Source of the DNA: Siniperca chuatsi
Taxonomy: Eukaryota > Chordata > Actinopteri > Centrarchiformes > Sinipercidae
Direction: 5' to 3'
DNA length: 64,000 bases
Assembly (NCBI RefSeq): GCF_020085105.1
Contig: NC_058044.1
Location: forward strand, 23,557,206-23,621,205
This document shows, in pieces, positions 47,357-58,625 of this stretch. Made by a program: the position numbers and the translations under genes. Positions within the stretch are counted from its first letter, which is position 1, and every line of letters begins with the position of its first letter. Under the pieces are notes generated by a model, which made no database searches, had not been told where the DNA came from, and worked only from the letters and a program-made list of their open reading frames with translations.

Positions 47357-48298
47357 ATGGGTTTAAGCTCAACTGAAGGTGAGTGTCTTTTCTTGTGTGT
47401 AGGCACATATGCAGGCTTTTTACACTCGTCATGTGAGCTGACCCCAAACCCAAGAATTCAAATGAACTGTTTCACTGTCTTTTTGTCCACAGACTCCAGC
47501 TCTCCAGTTATCAGAGACCTGAGGATTGTCCTGCTGGGGAAGACTGGATCAGGAAAGAGTGCAACAGGGAACACCATCCTGGGATGGAAGGCTTTTACCA
47601 CAGAGATTTCTCCGTCTTCTGTGACAGAGACATGTAAAAAAGAGACCGGCCACTTTGATGAAAGAAGTGTGAGTGTCGTCGACACCCCTGGGGTCTTTGA
47701 CACATCGATCGTGGAAGGCAAGTTGAAAAGTGAAATAGAGAAATGTATCATGCTGTCTGTCCCAGGACCCCATATATTCCTGCTGGTGATCAGACTGGAT
47801 GTACGCTTCACAGAAGAGGAGAAGAACGCCGTCAAGTGGATCAAGGACAACTTTGGTGAAGAAGCCTTTAAGTATACACTGGTGCTTATCACCAGGGGAG
47901 ATGTGCTCAAGGAGAAGTCCATTGAGACTTATTTAGAACAAAGTTCTGAACTCAGGGAGCTCATCAGTAGCTGTGCAGCTGGGTACACTGTGTTTGACAA
48001 CATATGCAGGGAAAATCTCACTCAGGTGGCTGATCTGTTTGAAAAGATAGACAATATAGTGCAGTTAAATGGTAACCATTACACCAGCAGCTTGTATGAA
48101 GAGGCCCAGAGAAAGATGAATTCGAAGGAACAGTGGAGCAAGTGGGGAGACACTATGGACAATGTAGGTAATCAGTTGTTTGTGGCAGCAGCAGTTAACG
48201 TCCGTGTAGCTGGTGCTGTATCCATGGGGTCAATCTTAATGCTCGGAGGTGCAGGGATATCTAAAGCCATCGGGTGGTGGATGAAACCTAAAACATGA
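47357..48298 (+). CDS. GTPase of the IMAP/AIG1 family (GIMAP A)
   Basis: GIMAPs are septin-related GTPases of lymphocytes and other immune cells that control survival and membrane traffic. Coding exons 47357-47378 and 47493-48298 give 275 aa. The short first exon reads MGLSSTE; a split Asp codon joins it to SSSPVIRDLRIVLLGK. Motifs: P-loop GKTGSGKS (residues 23-30), the G2 Thr in SSVTETC, G3 DTPG, the AIG1-specific block LLVIRLDVRFTEEEKNAVKWI, and TRGD at the G4 position. The C-terminus (about residue 235 onward) is hydrophobic and could attach to membrane. The 114-bp intron is a multiple of three and has no in-frame stop. The chosen ATG is the first in frame. An AATAAA lies at 48454-48459. 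Orthology to a numbered GIMAP is not assignable. Confidence 0.92.
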   Translation: MGLSSTEGECLFLCVGTYAGFLHSSCELTPNPRIQMNCFTVFLSTDSSSPVIRDLRIVLLGKTGSGKSATGNTILGWKAFTTEISPSSVTETCKKETGHFDERSVSVVDTPGVFDTSIVEGKLKSEIEKCIMLSVPGPHIFLLVIRLDVRFTEEEKNAVKWIKDNFGEEAFKYTLVLITRGDVLKEKSIETYLEQSSELRELISSCAAGYTVFDNICRENLTQVADLFEKIDNIVQLNGNHYTSSLYEEAQRKMNSKEQWSKWGDTMDNVGNQLFVAAAVNVRVAGAVSMGSILMLGGAGISKAIGWWMKPKT

Positions 48299-48453
48299 GA
48301 CAGCTAAGTCATGTCGAGTCATGACCCTTTAAGCAAACTTGTGAAGTCATTTCATTCATGGCTTTTTATACATGAGCTCAAATTCATATTTGACTTTTGT
48401 TGTCAAGATGTTGTACAGTCATACATATTACTCACAGCTTGCCTGCTTTGAAC

Positions 48454-48459
48454 AATAAA
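48454..48459 (+). terminator. Polyadenylation signal, GIMAP A
   Basis: AATAAA, 156 bp after the stop codon; a second AATAAAATAAAA run at 48549-48559 is an alternative. Confidence 0.5.
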
Positions 48460-48709
48460 TGAACCTATTATGACAAATCTTTTAAATGTTGGTGCTGAAT
48501 ACTCTTATCATTTTGTGTGTAGAACACAATTGTAATCTGATTTGTAAGAATAAAATAAAACAACGTGACAACAACTTCAGAAAGTTTGTTTGATGTTGTA
48601 CCAAAATCTGTATTACATGAAAATCCCAGTTATGAAAGCAAGAATTATCACAAAAGCTTCTAGGGCTCCACACTGTGGGTTGTTTGAAATAAATCCAGTC
48701 AGGAAATCA

Positions 48710-49200
48710 TAAGAGTAAGCTGACACTGACACTGACAGAACCATTGTAGGTTCAGATATAGATATGTTCCTCTGGAGTTAGTTAAACTCTTAGTGGAAAC
48801 TAAAACAAAGCTGAAAGGAGATTGAATATTGGACATTCGCCAGGTGGCCAGAAACAGAACTCCATCATATTCACCCATTTGAATTTTGACACTGCTCATT
48901 AGACAGAGCCAGGCTAGCTGTTTCCAGTCTTTGTGCTAAGCTAAGCTAACCAGCCGCTGGCTGTATGAACGGTCTTTACTTGTATAGCGCCTTTCTAGTC
49001 TTTCCGACAACTCAAAGCATGTCACATATCACATTTACCCCATTCACACACGGATGGCAGGTGCTAACTGCTCATCAGTTCAAAGAAGTAACAAACCATT
49101 CACACACACACACACACACCGAAGGGAGGGGTTCAGTGTCTTGCCCAAGGACACTTTGACATGTGGGCTGGGGGAAGCCGGGATTGAACTGCTGACCTTC
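48710..49200. repeat. Dispersed fish repeats
   Basis: Two abutting common repeats: one with CCAGGCTAGCTGTTTCCAG and GCTAAGCTAAGCTAACC (to about 48960), and one from CTTTACTTGTATAGCGCC through CTTGCCCAAGGACACTTTGACATG to GGGATTGAACTGCTGACC (48970-49200), the latter with a short (CA)n. Confidence 0.65.
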
Positions 49201-50925
49201 CCATTATTTTTTTTTAAATTTATATATTTATTTATATTTTTGTATTCATATTTAACGGAAAGACATGAGAGTGGTATCGATCTGCTCATCTAACTCTTGG
49301 CAAGAAAACCCATTAGTATTTTGCCAAACTTAAGTACACAATGCATTATAATGCGTGTATAATCTCCTACAGCATTACAAGTATGATTATAATACTTTAC
49401 TACGTCTGTTTTACAAGAAATGTTTTAAGGTTTTCTGAACATGATGGTACTCTCTATCATCACAATGTAAAGGGTAGTTATAGCTGCCAAAATGCCTTCA
49501 TGATGGCTCATAGTTTAATTCAAGCAAAGGGAACATACTGAACACCGTTGATCCTGGTAACCACACCCACATTCAGAGCACCTGCTAAGAAAAGACAGAT
49601 ATGTAAAGAGAGAGGTGCAGCAAAGAGGAAATAGAACCACAGCCTTATTTAAAGAAGATCTCAAACTGATTGGGAAAACTGGCTCTACAGGAACACAGGC
49701 ATCACATTCACATCATTCACAGAAAAAAGACACCCAAAGATGGTGAATTTGCGTTTCATGCATTACTATAAAAGCCTTTCAAATTTGCCACTTTAGGAAT
49801 AAAAGGCATTAATTGTTTAGGCATTAATTATCTTTACATATGTGATGAAAATACACTATTTAACTTGTTGAAGACTTAATATGCCAGACCTGCAAAATTA
49901 TGCAATATAAAGATTAACTTTATCATTCTGATTCTGTTAACCTGTTTTGTGCTTCTTGTATCTTCCTCAGACATGAAAAATGATATGACACCATGTACTC
50001 ATTTCATTGCAGATTTGGGTTATGCAGTCTGGAACAAACATGTCAAGCTAACCACTGATTAGTGCATCTGATAAGCACCCACATTTCATTTTATAACCAT
50101 TTCACACTACTGAAGGTATTAGCAATTTAGTGTTTAAACTACTTTACGAAATTTAACTAATGGAAGTTTATGGAAGTTTTTTCATTGTCCAAACGTTTGT
50201 AAAGAAATGGGATTCAGCTTCATCACTACATAAAAAAAGCTAATATACCCTTACTATGATCAATATGTGGCTGACACAGACTGGCCTATAGCTCACCATT
50301 TTAAGGCCTTTCTTGGTCATTTTGTTGAAGATGGTGTGTATTGGCAGTGATGTAGTGGCAGCATAATGAGGGGTTGCGCTGTTTCCTCACTTCAATGTGA
50401 TCGGTCAGGCGGACATTTACCATTGTCTCTCCTTTCCTTTAGGGAAGTGAGCTCGTAATGTTACTAATAATAAAGCAACGAAATAGCACATCATCGTTTA
50501 AATAAGGAAAAGTAATTCATCTGCATGAATATTTTATTTGACCAATTATCATAAGTTATTAAAGCATAAATTATGCAAAAATGTATTTACAAATGTATGA
50601 GATCTATGATATTATAGTAATATGTCAATAAGTTCTAACATCATTTATGAGAATGAGAACAGAAAATATCTGTTCAAGCATAACTCATGATGTGGGTTTC
50701 ATATATAAGCTCCAAACAATAAATGAATGAAAAGAAAACAAACAAAAAGAAAACAAGTGTTGCTTTTCATACCGTTTGTTTACTGTCAGCATTAAATTCA
50801 CATACTTGTGTTATTGCCAAGTTGTGTCAAAACTTAATCATTTTGGAAGCAGAATGCAGAAAAGGCCAAAACAACATCATTCACTGATAAGTTCTCAACA
50901 GTAAATAGTAATGTGTGCCATACAG
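49201..50925. other. Intergenic within GIMAP cluster, no gene seen
   Basis: AT-rich DNA between the convergent GIMAP A and GIMAP B genes. No GTPase-domain remnant was found on either strand. Confidence 0.4.
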
Positions 50926-50931
50926 TTTATT
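50926..50931 (-). terminator. Polyadenylation signal, GIMAP B
   Basis: TTTATT on the plus strand (AATAAA on the gene strand), 52 bp after the stop codon. Confidence 0.5.
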
Positions 50932-50982
50932 CAGTGTCACATACTGCAGATGGATCAACATGTCCTTGTCACTAGCCTCCGC

Positions 50983-53545
50983 CTATACTGGAACATCTGC
51001 TTTGGCCTTGCATCTTATGCCCTTCCATATGCAAAATGCAACTAAACCACATAACACTCCCAGGACAAGCACAGGAGCTCCTAGAGCCAAAGCCACTGTG
51101 GTGTCAGCTCCCACTGCTATAACCACCCCAGCTACCACCAACATAACAGCAGCAGCCGAGGCTACGCGTACATTGTTTCTTCTAACTTTTTTCTCCTTTT
51201 CTTTCTCTTTCTCTTTCTTCTCTCTCTCTGCATCCCACATTTTCCTCTCCTCCTCTTTCTTCTCTTCCTCCTCTTGTTTCCTCCGCTCCTCCTCCTCTCT
51301 CAGCTTCTTCTGGGCTTTCTCATACATCTCATTAGTGTAGTGTTTCCCCCCGTTATCCTGTATCATTTCCTTGATCATGGTGATCAGCTCTTTGACCTGC
51401 ACTTGGTCATCTGCGTCGTTGTTGTTGAAGGCGTGGTATCTGCGTCCAAATGTAATTGAGAGTCTCCGCAGCTCCTTGCACTCCTTCAGAGCATTGTCAG
51501 CTTTAGCCTGATCTTTACATGTAAACAGCATGATAGTGTACATGGAGGCATCGTCTCCAAAGTTATCCTGGATCCACTTCACAGCATTTCTTTCCTCCTC
51601 GGTGAACCTTACTCCGAGCCTGATCACCAGTAGGAAGGCGTGAGGGCCGGGCACCGACATCTTGACGCACTCTTCTATTCTGGTTTTTAATTCTTCCTCT
51701 GTGATGGCTGTGTCAAACAGACCTGGAGTGTCAATCACCTGGACCACAGTCCCGTCCACTTCCCCGCTCTGTGTCTCACAGTGCTTGGTCACAGACACAG
51801 GGCTCGGGTCCTCTTTGAAGGCAGCTCTCCCAAGGATGGTGTTTCCTGTTGCACTCTTCCCTGATCCGGTCTTCCCCACCAGAACTATCCTCAACCCTCC
51901 AGTCAAATCCAGAGCTGTAACAGCAGAAGCAAAATTAATGTTGCTTGCTTAACTTAACTTGCTTTTTATCTCTTTAAAGTTACCCTGTAGCGCTACGGAG
52001 CAATGCTTTTATGTTTTGTGAGGAAGCTCAGGAACGCTATTCCACTGATTGACATTTGGTGGCAGTATGGCGCAAAGAAGCATATGTGCATCAAGGCAAG
52101 GAAAAACAAATGCTGCAAGCTAGCAAACATGGATGTAATCATGGATATATTAAGAGAGCTGGATACAACCCTGCCAGTCATTCTTACTTCTAATTTGCCC
52201 CAGGTGGCCAACTATGGTACTGCAACTTTTTTTTAAAATGCCCTGCAGCCCAAAAAGTATTGTAAAAGAGTAAAAATGTTTGCAGGACACCTCAAACAGC
52301 AAATAAGGTTGATTGTTACACATTCTATTATGAATTTTGAAATCATGGAGGTAAAACTTGTATAACTTTACCAGAGCCTCGAAAAGGTAATTTAATGTTT
52401 GTGACGCCATCCCAATGTAAAGTCTATGGGCCGGGTGGGACCAGCGGGAGAAACACTAATGCGCATGTGCAGTGGGCCCCTCAGCGCAGAAGCAAATCAG
52501 GAAACACCAAAACTCTTTGGTTTACGTGCTGGGTGAGCAATTTTCATTCAAATGACTGCGACTGTATCCAGTTCTCAATCTCTCTCTAATACATCTATGA
52601 TGTAAATATTGCACAATTAAAAATATTAGAATCAGCTTTGCAAGCGTTTTTTTTTTATAAGTAAGGAAATACATTTAACACGTTTGCCACACCTCAGGGA
52701 TACACACAGTGTGTTTTGGTGAGAAACACTGAATGTAAACATAACTTAGGGCAGCTTTAATCCCTCAGGAAGAGCATTCAACCACTTACAATCTGGGAAA
52801 GAGTTTCAGGGCGACCATTTGTTAACATTTACAACCGCAGGCTCTTATGTTTTATTGTAATGGAAGAACCATTTTATTAATGACTTTGCTACATTGATAA
52901 CTCCAGTCCTCTTATTATAAGGTGCAAAAACTCATAAGTGACTGACAAGCAATTAAATCTGCAGTTATAGATGTTAGAATTTAAGCATTAATAAAGGATT
53001 GTCTTTCTGATAAGCCATCAAAATAGAGCAGCTACAAAGACAGAGCTAGTAGTACTAGAGAAGAATAAACATGAGACAAAGGAATTACACAACCTGGCAA
53101 CCCCAAATTTGTTACTGATAATTAAATAATTAACCATGTATTACCATTGATAAAGCTGTTAGTTAAAGTTGTGAAGCCTTGATTAAGTGTTTCTTATTAG
53201 AAAGTGGTGTACAGATATGTGTATGTCTAATTATACTGAGAGATTTCACGAGAGAGACAATGAATGAGGATACCGTCAAAGTTATTCAGACCACACCCAT
53301 CAGACCGAGGTAGAGTTTTCTGCTTCTTTTCTCGCAGTGGGATTGCTGTGATATGAAATTATACCATTGAGACACAAAAGAAAAAAGACTATTAGTCACT
53401 GGCATCATTATCAAGGTCTACGTTTTTTCTATCTTCCTCTTTCCATCGTCACAGTATCACAGTAAGTGTTACATATTAATCAAAGGATCAATGCTGATTT
53501 GTTTTTTAACATTAAGTCAGATGGACTGGTCTTACCTTCAGCCAT
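50983..53545 (-). CDS. GIMAP GTPase with coiled coil and membrane anchor (GIMAP B)
   Basis: Exon 2 (50983-51914) encodes the AIG1 domain and starts in phase after TTACAG. No ATG precedes the P-loop in it. A fitting first exon is MAE plus one base at 53536-53545 (donor GTAAGA), giving 942 nt and 313 aa beginning MAEALDLTGGLRIVLVGK. The exon 1 assignment is inferred from phase and resemblance to known family N-termini. Motifs: P-loop 17-24, VSVTKHC, DTPG 65-68, LLVIRLGVRFTEEERNAVKWI, FTCKD at G4. Residues about 203-251 are Glu/Lys/Arg-rich and should form a coiled coil. Two hydrophobic segments (about 255-272 and 277-300) suggest a tail anchor, as in membrane-attached GIMAPs. The intron (51915-53535) contains a TTAA-flanked MITE. 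Confidence 0.88.
51978..52756. mobile_element. TTAA-flanked MITE in GIMAP B intron
   Basis: TTAA at 51974-51977 and 52757-52760 brackets ends AGTTACCCTGTAG and, inverted, AGCTGCCCTAAG (AG-T-CCCT shared). The interior has no transposase. The format resembles the element at 4221-4682, but the terminal repeats are short, so the boundaries are tentative. Confidence 0.5.
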
Positions 53546-53648
53546 TACTTTGGATTTACCTTTTCCAGTTCCCAAGTGGCCAAATGCGTTATTCCAGGCC
53601 TGAGTGGTGGACTTAAACAAGCTCTGTGGCTTGACTTTCACATTAGTT

Positions 53649-53657
53649 TTCTGGGAA
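53649..53657. promoter_or_regulatory. GAS/STAT-type palindrome upstream of GIMAP B
   Basis: TTCTGGGAA matches the STAT-binding consensus TTCNNNGAA, about 104 bp upstream of the proposed MAE start codon. A 9-bp match of this kind occurs often by chance, so this is only a candidate. Confidence 0.3.
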
Positions 53658-54411
53658 ACTTTTGAAAGCCTGGCCTATGCACAGGGGGCTTCCTATTTCC
53701 TTGTATTGTCTTTAGTTTACTTCTGAAAATGTGCATCCCCTCAGAGGCTGTCCACAGCCCTCTGAATATGCTGAACAGCTTTGTGTATGTATGGCTGGTA
53801 TGTTTTAGAAAGTGTAACCGCAATACAAGAACAGCATTCAAGCTCTCTAACTGATAAACATTAGGCTATCTTACTATAACCACATAATGAGGCCTGGTTG
53901 TTTAAAAGGGAGGAAACAAGAAAATCTCTGCAGGGCATCACATCCTTCCATTGTTGACGTCTCGTAAATATCTTAGATATATCTGGACAGTCCCAACGAA
54001 CACACAAAAAACAATGGATAACCTTTTAAAATAGGTAAACTTATCTGCCTTCAATGAGGATTATGTATCTCCACATTACTTTCTGTGACATTACAGCCCA
54101 GTCTGTCTCACATATGAATAAATGGTGAACATACAAAAAGCCAAAGCTGCTGCATAAACAAAAACAAAAAACAAAAAAGAAAATAAATGAAATTAGCAAT
54201 GAATGCCAGGAGAAGTAAAGTGAAGTTCAGATTTTATTGAAAATATGTTGTGGCCCACACCATCACATATAGAGAAACGATATATATGTGTGTATATAAC
54301 ACATTCCTAATTCCCAATAACAAACAAAGCATGCACACTGATATTTCAGTTTAAGATTTAGTTAACAGGCATCTTAGTACAGGTGATTACTTGTTTCAGG
54401 CTTAGCCAATA

Positions 54412-54417
54412 TTTATT
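54412..54417 (-). terminator. Polyadenylation signal, GIMAP C
   Basis: TTTATT on the plus strand, 39 bp after the stop codon; a second at 54233-54238. Confidence 0.45.
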
Positions 54418-54455
54418 GCCTTTTCTATATTTTCTTTTTGATACAGGTCCCACAA

Positions 54456-55904
54456 CTACACTGTGCAATTATAAGCCGTCAGCCCACTAAGTACTCCGCC
54501 TACTACCTTGAGAACAGGTGAGGAGAAATATCCTCCTGCGCTAAGAATTGCCAGAGAAGCAAGAGATAACTTTCTACACCAAGAACTATTTGCCTCCCTC
54601 TTTTTCCTCTCCTCCTCCTCAATTTTCTCCTGGGCTCTCTGGTACATCTCATTGGTGTAGTGGCTTCCTCCATTGGACTTCACCATTTCCTCAATCTTCT
54701 CTAGAAGTTCTCTGACCTGGATTCTGCTTCGTCTCTTGTCATTGATGAGTGAATGGTATCTTCCTCCACACTCGTTTCTCAGTCTTTGTAGATGTTTGCT
54801 CTCAGCCACAAAGTCTTCCACAGATTTACCTTCTAGCGAGTCAGCGTGGGTAAACAGGACTATGGTATACATGGAAGAATCTGAGCCAAAATTATCCTGG
54901 ATCCACTTCACAGTTGCCCTCTCTTCTTCTGTGAATCTTGACTTTAGACTGATCACTAACAGAAAAGCATGGGGTCCAGGACTTGACTGTTTAATACATT
55001 CCTCAATTTTCACTTTCAGGTCTTCTTGTGTTTCGCTTGTGTCAAACAGTCCTGGGCTGTCAATTACAACAATGTTCCTGTCACCATCGTGTACCTCTTC
55101 TCTGTGACAGCCTTTAGTCACAGACTCAGGTGACATTTCCTCTTTAAAGGCATTTTCACGCCCCAGGATGGTGTTTCCAGAAGCACTCTTTCCTGTTCCA
55201 GTTTTTCCAACCAGAATGAGTCTCAGGTCTTTCAGATGTGTAGAACCTGTGGACAATTAATAAAACAGTGGTGTCAATAATTAAAATAGTCACTTTCAGG
55301 AGGTGTGTGTGTTTAAATTTTAAAATATTTCCATTAATTTCTCAAGAATTACTGATAAAATCACACTTGAATGCTTTGATTTTGAAAATATTAAATGTGT
55401 GGTTGGATCTGTAACTCTTGTGTATTCACAGTCATCAGGAGCCCGATACACTGCTAGCTTTAACTGAACAACTGAAAACACTTGTGGCTAAACATACTGA
55501 GCACCAGCCTTTTCAGCTAACTACCTAGCTGAAACTAACTTTCATCATAAAAACAAGCAAATGCAATGTTAATCATCCATATACTGGACTATATATTGCT
55601 GTAGCACTATAAATTCTTGTAACAGTAGCTAGAGCATTTAGCTGGCAAGCGAGCTGAAAGTGTTCAGCCAACAGTGCTTCATTAAGCTTTAGCAAGCCAC
55701 AGATGATTAAAAAATCAAAAAATGAGAGTAAAATGAGCTTGTGAAAGATAAATAAGAGAAAACTGCAACTGTAACCTGCAGTGTCAGTGACGTCCTTTTA
55801 TATCACATACTTTTCTGCTGATTTTGGCAGTGAGCAGTTTGACCACATAATGTGACCAGCACAAGCAGGGTACAACCTGGGATCCAAGCTTTTCCTCGTG
55901 GCAT
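54456..55904 (-). CDS. GIMAP GTPase with signal-peptide-like first exon (GIMAP C)
   Basis: Exon 2 (54456-55246) encodes an AIG1 GTPase domain and has no upstream ATG. A phase-compatible first exon lies at 55811-55904, with donor GTATGT and one leftover base. Together they give 885 nt and 294 aa. Exon 1 reads [20 protein letters not shown] then [11 protein letters not shown]: basic start, hydrophobic core and a small-residue region, like a secretory signal peptide. The domain follows at once: [16 protein letters not shown]-loop GKTGTGKS (45-52), [32 protein letters not shown], and FTHAD at G4. An EEEERKK-type charged run precedes a hydrophobic C-terminus. A noncoding exon ending at 56117 (donor GTAGGT) may splice to an acceptor at 55922-55923. 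The domain is certain; the exon 1 link is an inference needing transcript support. Confidence 0.82.
55794..55802 (-). promoter_or_regulatory. TATA box inside GIMAP C intron 1
   Basis: On the gene strand TATAAAAGG begins 8 bp downstream of the exon 1 splice junction and is followed by a GACGTCA half-site. It would start transcripts near 55770 that lack the signal-peptide exon. Confidence 0.4.
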
Positions 55905-56202
55905 CTCTGCAACTGTAATCTCTGCAAAAACCTCAGAAAAAGATAAAGATTAAGAAAAGTTTCAAAACAATCTATTAAATTAATTTACAAATAAACCTTA
56001 CAGTAAGCGTGAAAATCATAAAATAAGAATTGCCCTAAATTGTTTGATCATATGATTAGGCAATGTAGGCAAAGCATTCTGCTTACATTACAGTAAAATA
56101 TACATATTTAACCTACCTGTGCAAGTGTTTCCTCAGCTGTCTGATATGTGGACATGTCAGAACACATCCACCTGTCTAATAACAATGACGCTGAACTGTT
56201 TA

Positions 56203-56220
56203 AGTTTCAGGTTTCACTTT
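56203..56220 (-). promoter_or_regulatory. IRF-like element upstream of GIMAP C
   Basis: On the gene strand AAAGTGAAACCTGAAACT contains an IRF1-type AAAGTGAAACC core and a second GAAAC. It lies about 85 bp upstream of the donor of the proposed noncoding first exon. The AAGTGAAAC core is shared with the two sites near GIMAP A. Confidence 0.42.
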
Positions 56221-58589
56221 AGCATCACTCAATTTAGTATAATTTCCTTGTAAAACAGTACTTCTAGAGCATTTAGGGCAAACAAACTAGAAGATATTCA
56301 TGAAGGGGAGGAGGGAGCCATTCACTGGTGCGTGTGTGTGCGTGTGTGTCGCTATCATTTCATTTCTCTGTCATCTTACTGCGTGACAAGCCGCCTGCCT
56401 CCATCTATCCTTATCTGCGTGGCATGATCTCGCCCCCTGGTGCTGTGAACTAGTGACTGATTGGACTGTTGACAAACACAACTCTCCATACACTAGGTGC
56501 AGACATGCTAACTTTCCCACCTCATGCTTGAAGTCATAGAAAGTCAGGAAATGATGTGATGACAGCAGTAGTGGATGTTCTGTTTCTACTGGTCGTGTGC
56601 ATTTAACATCAGGAGATCTGAAATCATAGCAGAGGAGGAGGTGACAAGACGTTTACATATTTGTACTGTACACAAGCCTTGTCCCAGCTGAGACCTTTAC
56701 AAACTAGCCAGGCAAGTCAAGTTTATTTGTATATCCCTATATATGTGTCTCAGTGCTCATTGCTACATCAATTTCCAACACAGTCCAAGGTCTCAAACAA
56801 GGAAGACTCTTAAAAACACCTTAGAATATCAGGGAAAAGGGAACATTAGAGAAAAATAGATGCAGATTATTTTACATTTACAAAACTGAACAGAAAGTTG
56901 TAACAGTTATTAAAAATACGATGTCAGTTTATCACCTGAACCGCTAACTCAGACCCACCAAACTCTGCTCGTAGACCATCTTAAATGGCCTTTAAACCAT
57001 TTTATGTGTGCAACACCAAACATCCACAATGTGTGTATAACGAAATGCAAAGCCATCCTTCGGGTTTGCTGAAGTGGGGGCTTATGATTGTGAACGGCCT
57101 GAGCAGAATAACAATTGTTCCAGTGAGGGACAAGGATGAGTAGAAAAACAGCGTCACGTTTCAGTAGTCTATGCCTAGAAGCAAGCCTGTTATCCTGTGT
57201 GTGTGTGTGTGTGCAGTGATTGCATATAACAAAGAACAAGGTGACTGCACGTGCAATCATTGGGGCCACACTGGAGTGAAAATGGCTGCAGTTTCCTGCA
57301 ATGTGAACTTCTCGTCACACAACAGCAGAAAGGCTGCCTCACAGCAGAGACAGAAAACACAAACGAACAGCCATCAAACAGAAATGAATCAAACAACGTT
57401 AATCAGTCCATTCAATTTAGCAAATCACTTACATGAAGCATATTTTCACTTGCAAAATATGTTTCTGTCACTATCAATCCTTTGATGGTATTACATTTTC
57501 CCAGATGATATTCCAATCAAATTCAAATTAGCTTCATTGGCATGAATCATGAGAATTGTTGCCAAAGCAAAGTATAGCATTTCTACACAATGAAGAATAA
57601 CAATATCAACTATACTGTATGTGACAGATACATAGTTATCAGTATGTCAAGAAACAGAACATGAAGTCAACCGAGCATTACTTCCAAGGCCAAGGAGCAC
57701 ATCATTATTTTGGGGGGTTATAGGTTACGTTCACGGCAAGTCCATCCACTGAGTTGTATTTCCCCACTGCGTGGAAGCCGATCCTGGATGTTATCAGAGA
57801 TAAGACACATCAGCGACTTTGTCTTGTTCCTTATTGGATTTGGGGAAGTTTACAGCAACCCCAGCCAAATAGAGATATGTTCACCAAACACATCGGTTAG
57901 TCCTCATCCTAGTCTTTACTCTTGTAGTGTTAAAACTGAAAATTACTGTTTAAAAACGTTAAAAGCCAAGCAGCCAAACAGAGTTAGCCTATGTTAGAAT
58001 GAAATAACAGTCTGATCATACATTTTTCCATATATTACAGGACTAGAGCTCTACAGTGTAATACAAGAACAATACTCTTATTTCCATGTCGTCTACAAGG
58101 ATCGTTAACTGGTGAGGATGTTGACTTTTGGCCTTGGATGTAGCTTTAGCCTCAGTCTTTTAGCGAAATTAAGCTTTAACCGGTACTGTCTGATTAATAA
58201 GAGCTAGGATAAAAACCAATACATGATGATGATTTGTTTTTCAAATTTGTAGTAGCGGTTCTAGCGTCACATTAATGGTGAACCTTATTGATCTAAGTGA
58301 GTCAAAACTCTTCATACATGAAAGGTATTTTGTTTTATTTTGGAGCAGTGTGCACCTTTATTAACTAAAGCCACACAAACTGTGGGCTTTGGGCACTGGA
58401 AAAAAAGCCTGATGTTCAGACTTTGTCCTGTGTGCAGAGAAAGCCTATTTAATATATGCAATTACATTTTTTCAAGGAGGAGTGGCTTTGAGGCTTCCTC
58501 TTGTTTGGCATGAGGTTTGAGAGATAGTTTTGAGAAATATGAGGGTGTGTTGGTGACCCTGTATAATGTTAACAAAAAATGTAAAATTA

Positions 58590-58625
<36 letters not shown>

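Noticed and set aside
51274..51952. Plus-strand frames opposite GIMAP B
   Set aside because: Antisense shadows; the domain is unambiguous on the minus strand.
57710..57997. 95-codon open frame between the GIMAP cluster and the RASD-like gene
   Set aside because: No recognisable domain, and the neighbouring 57505-57640 sequence is a dispersed repeat; probably repeat-derived.
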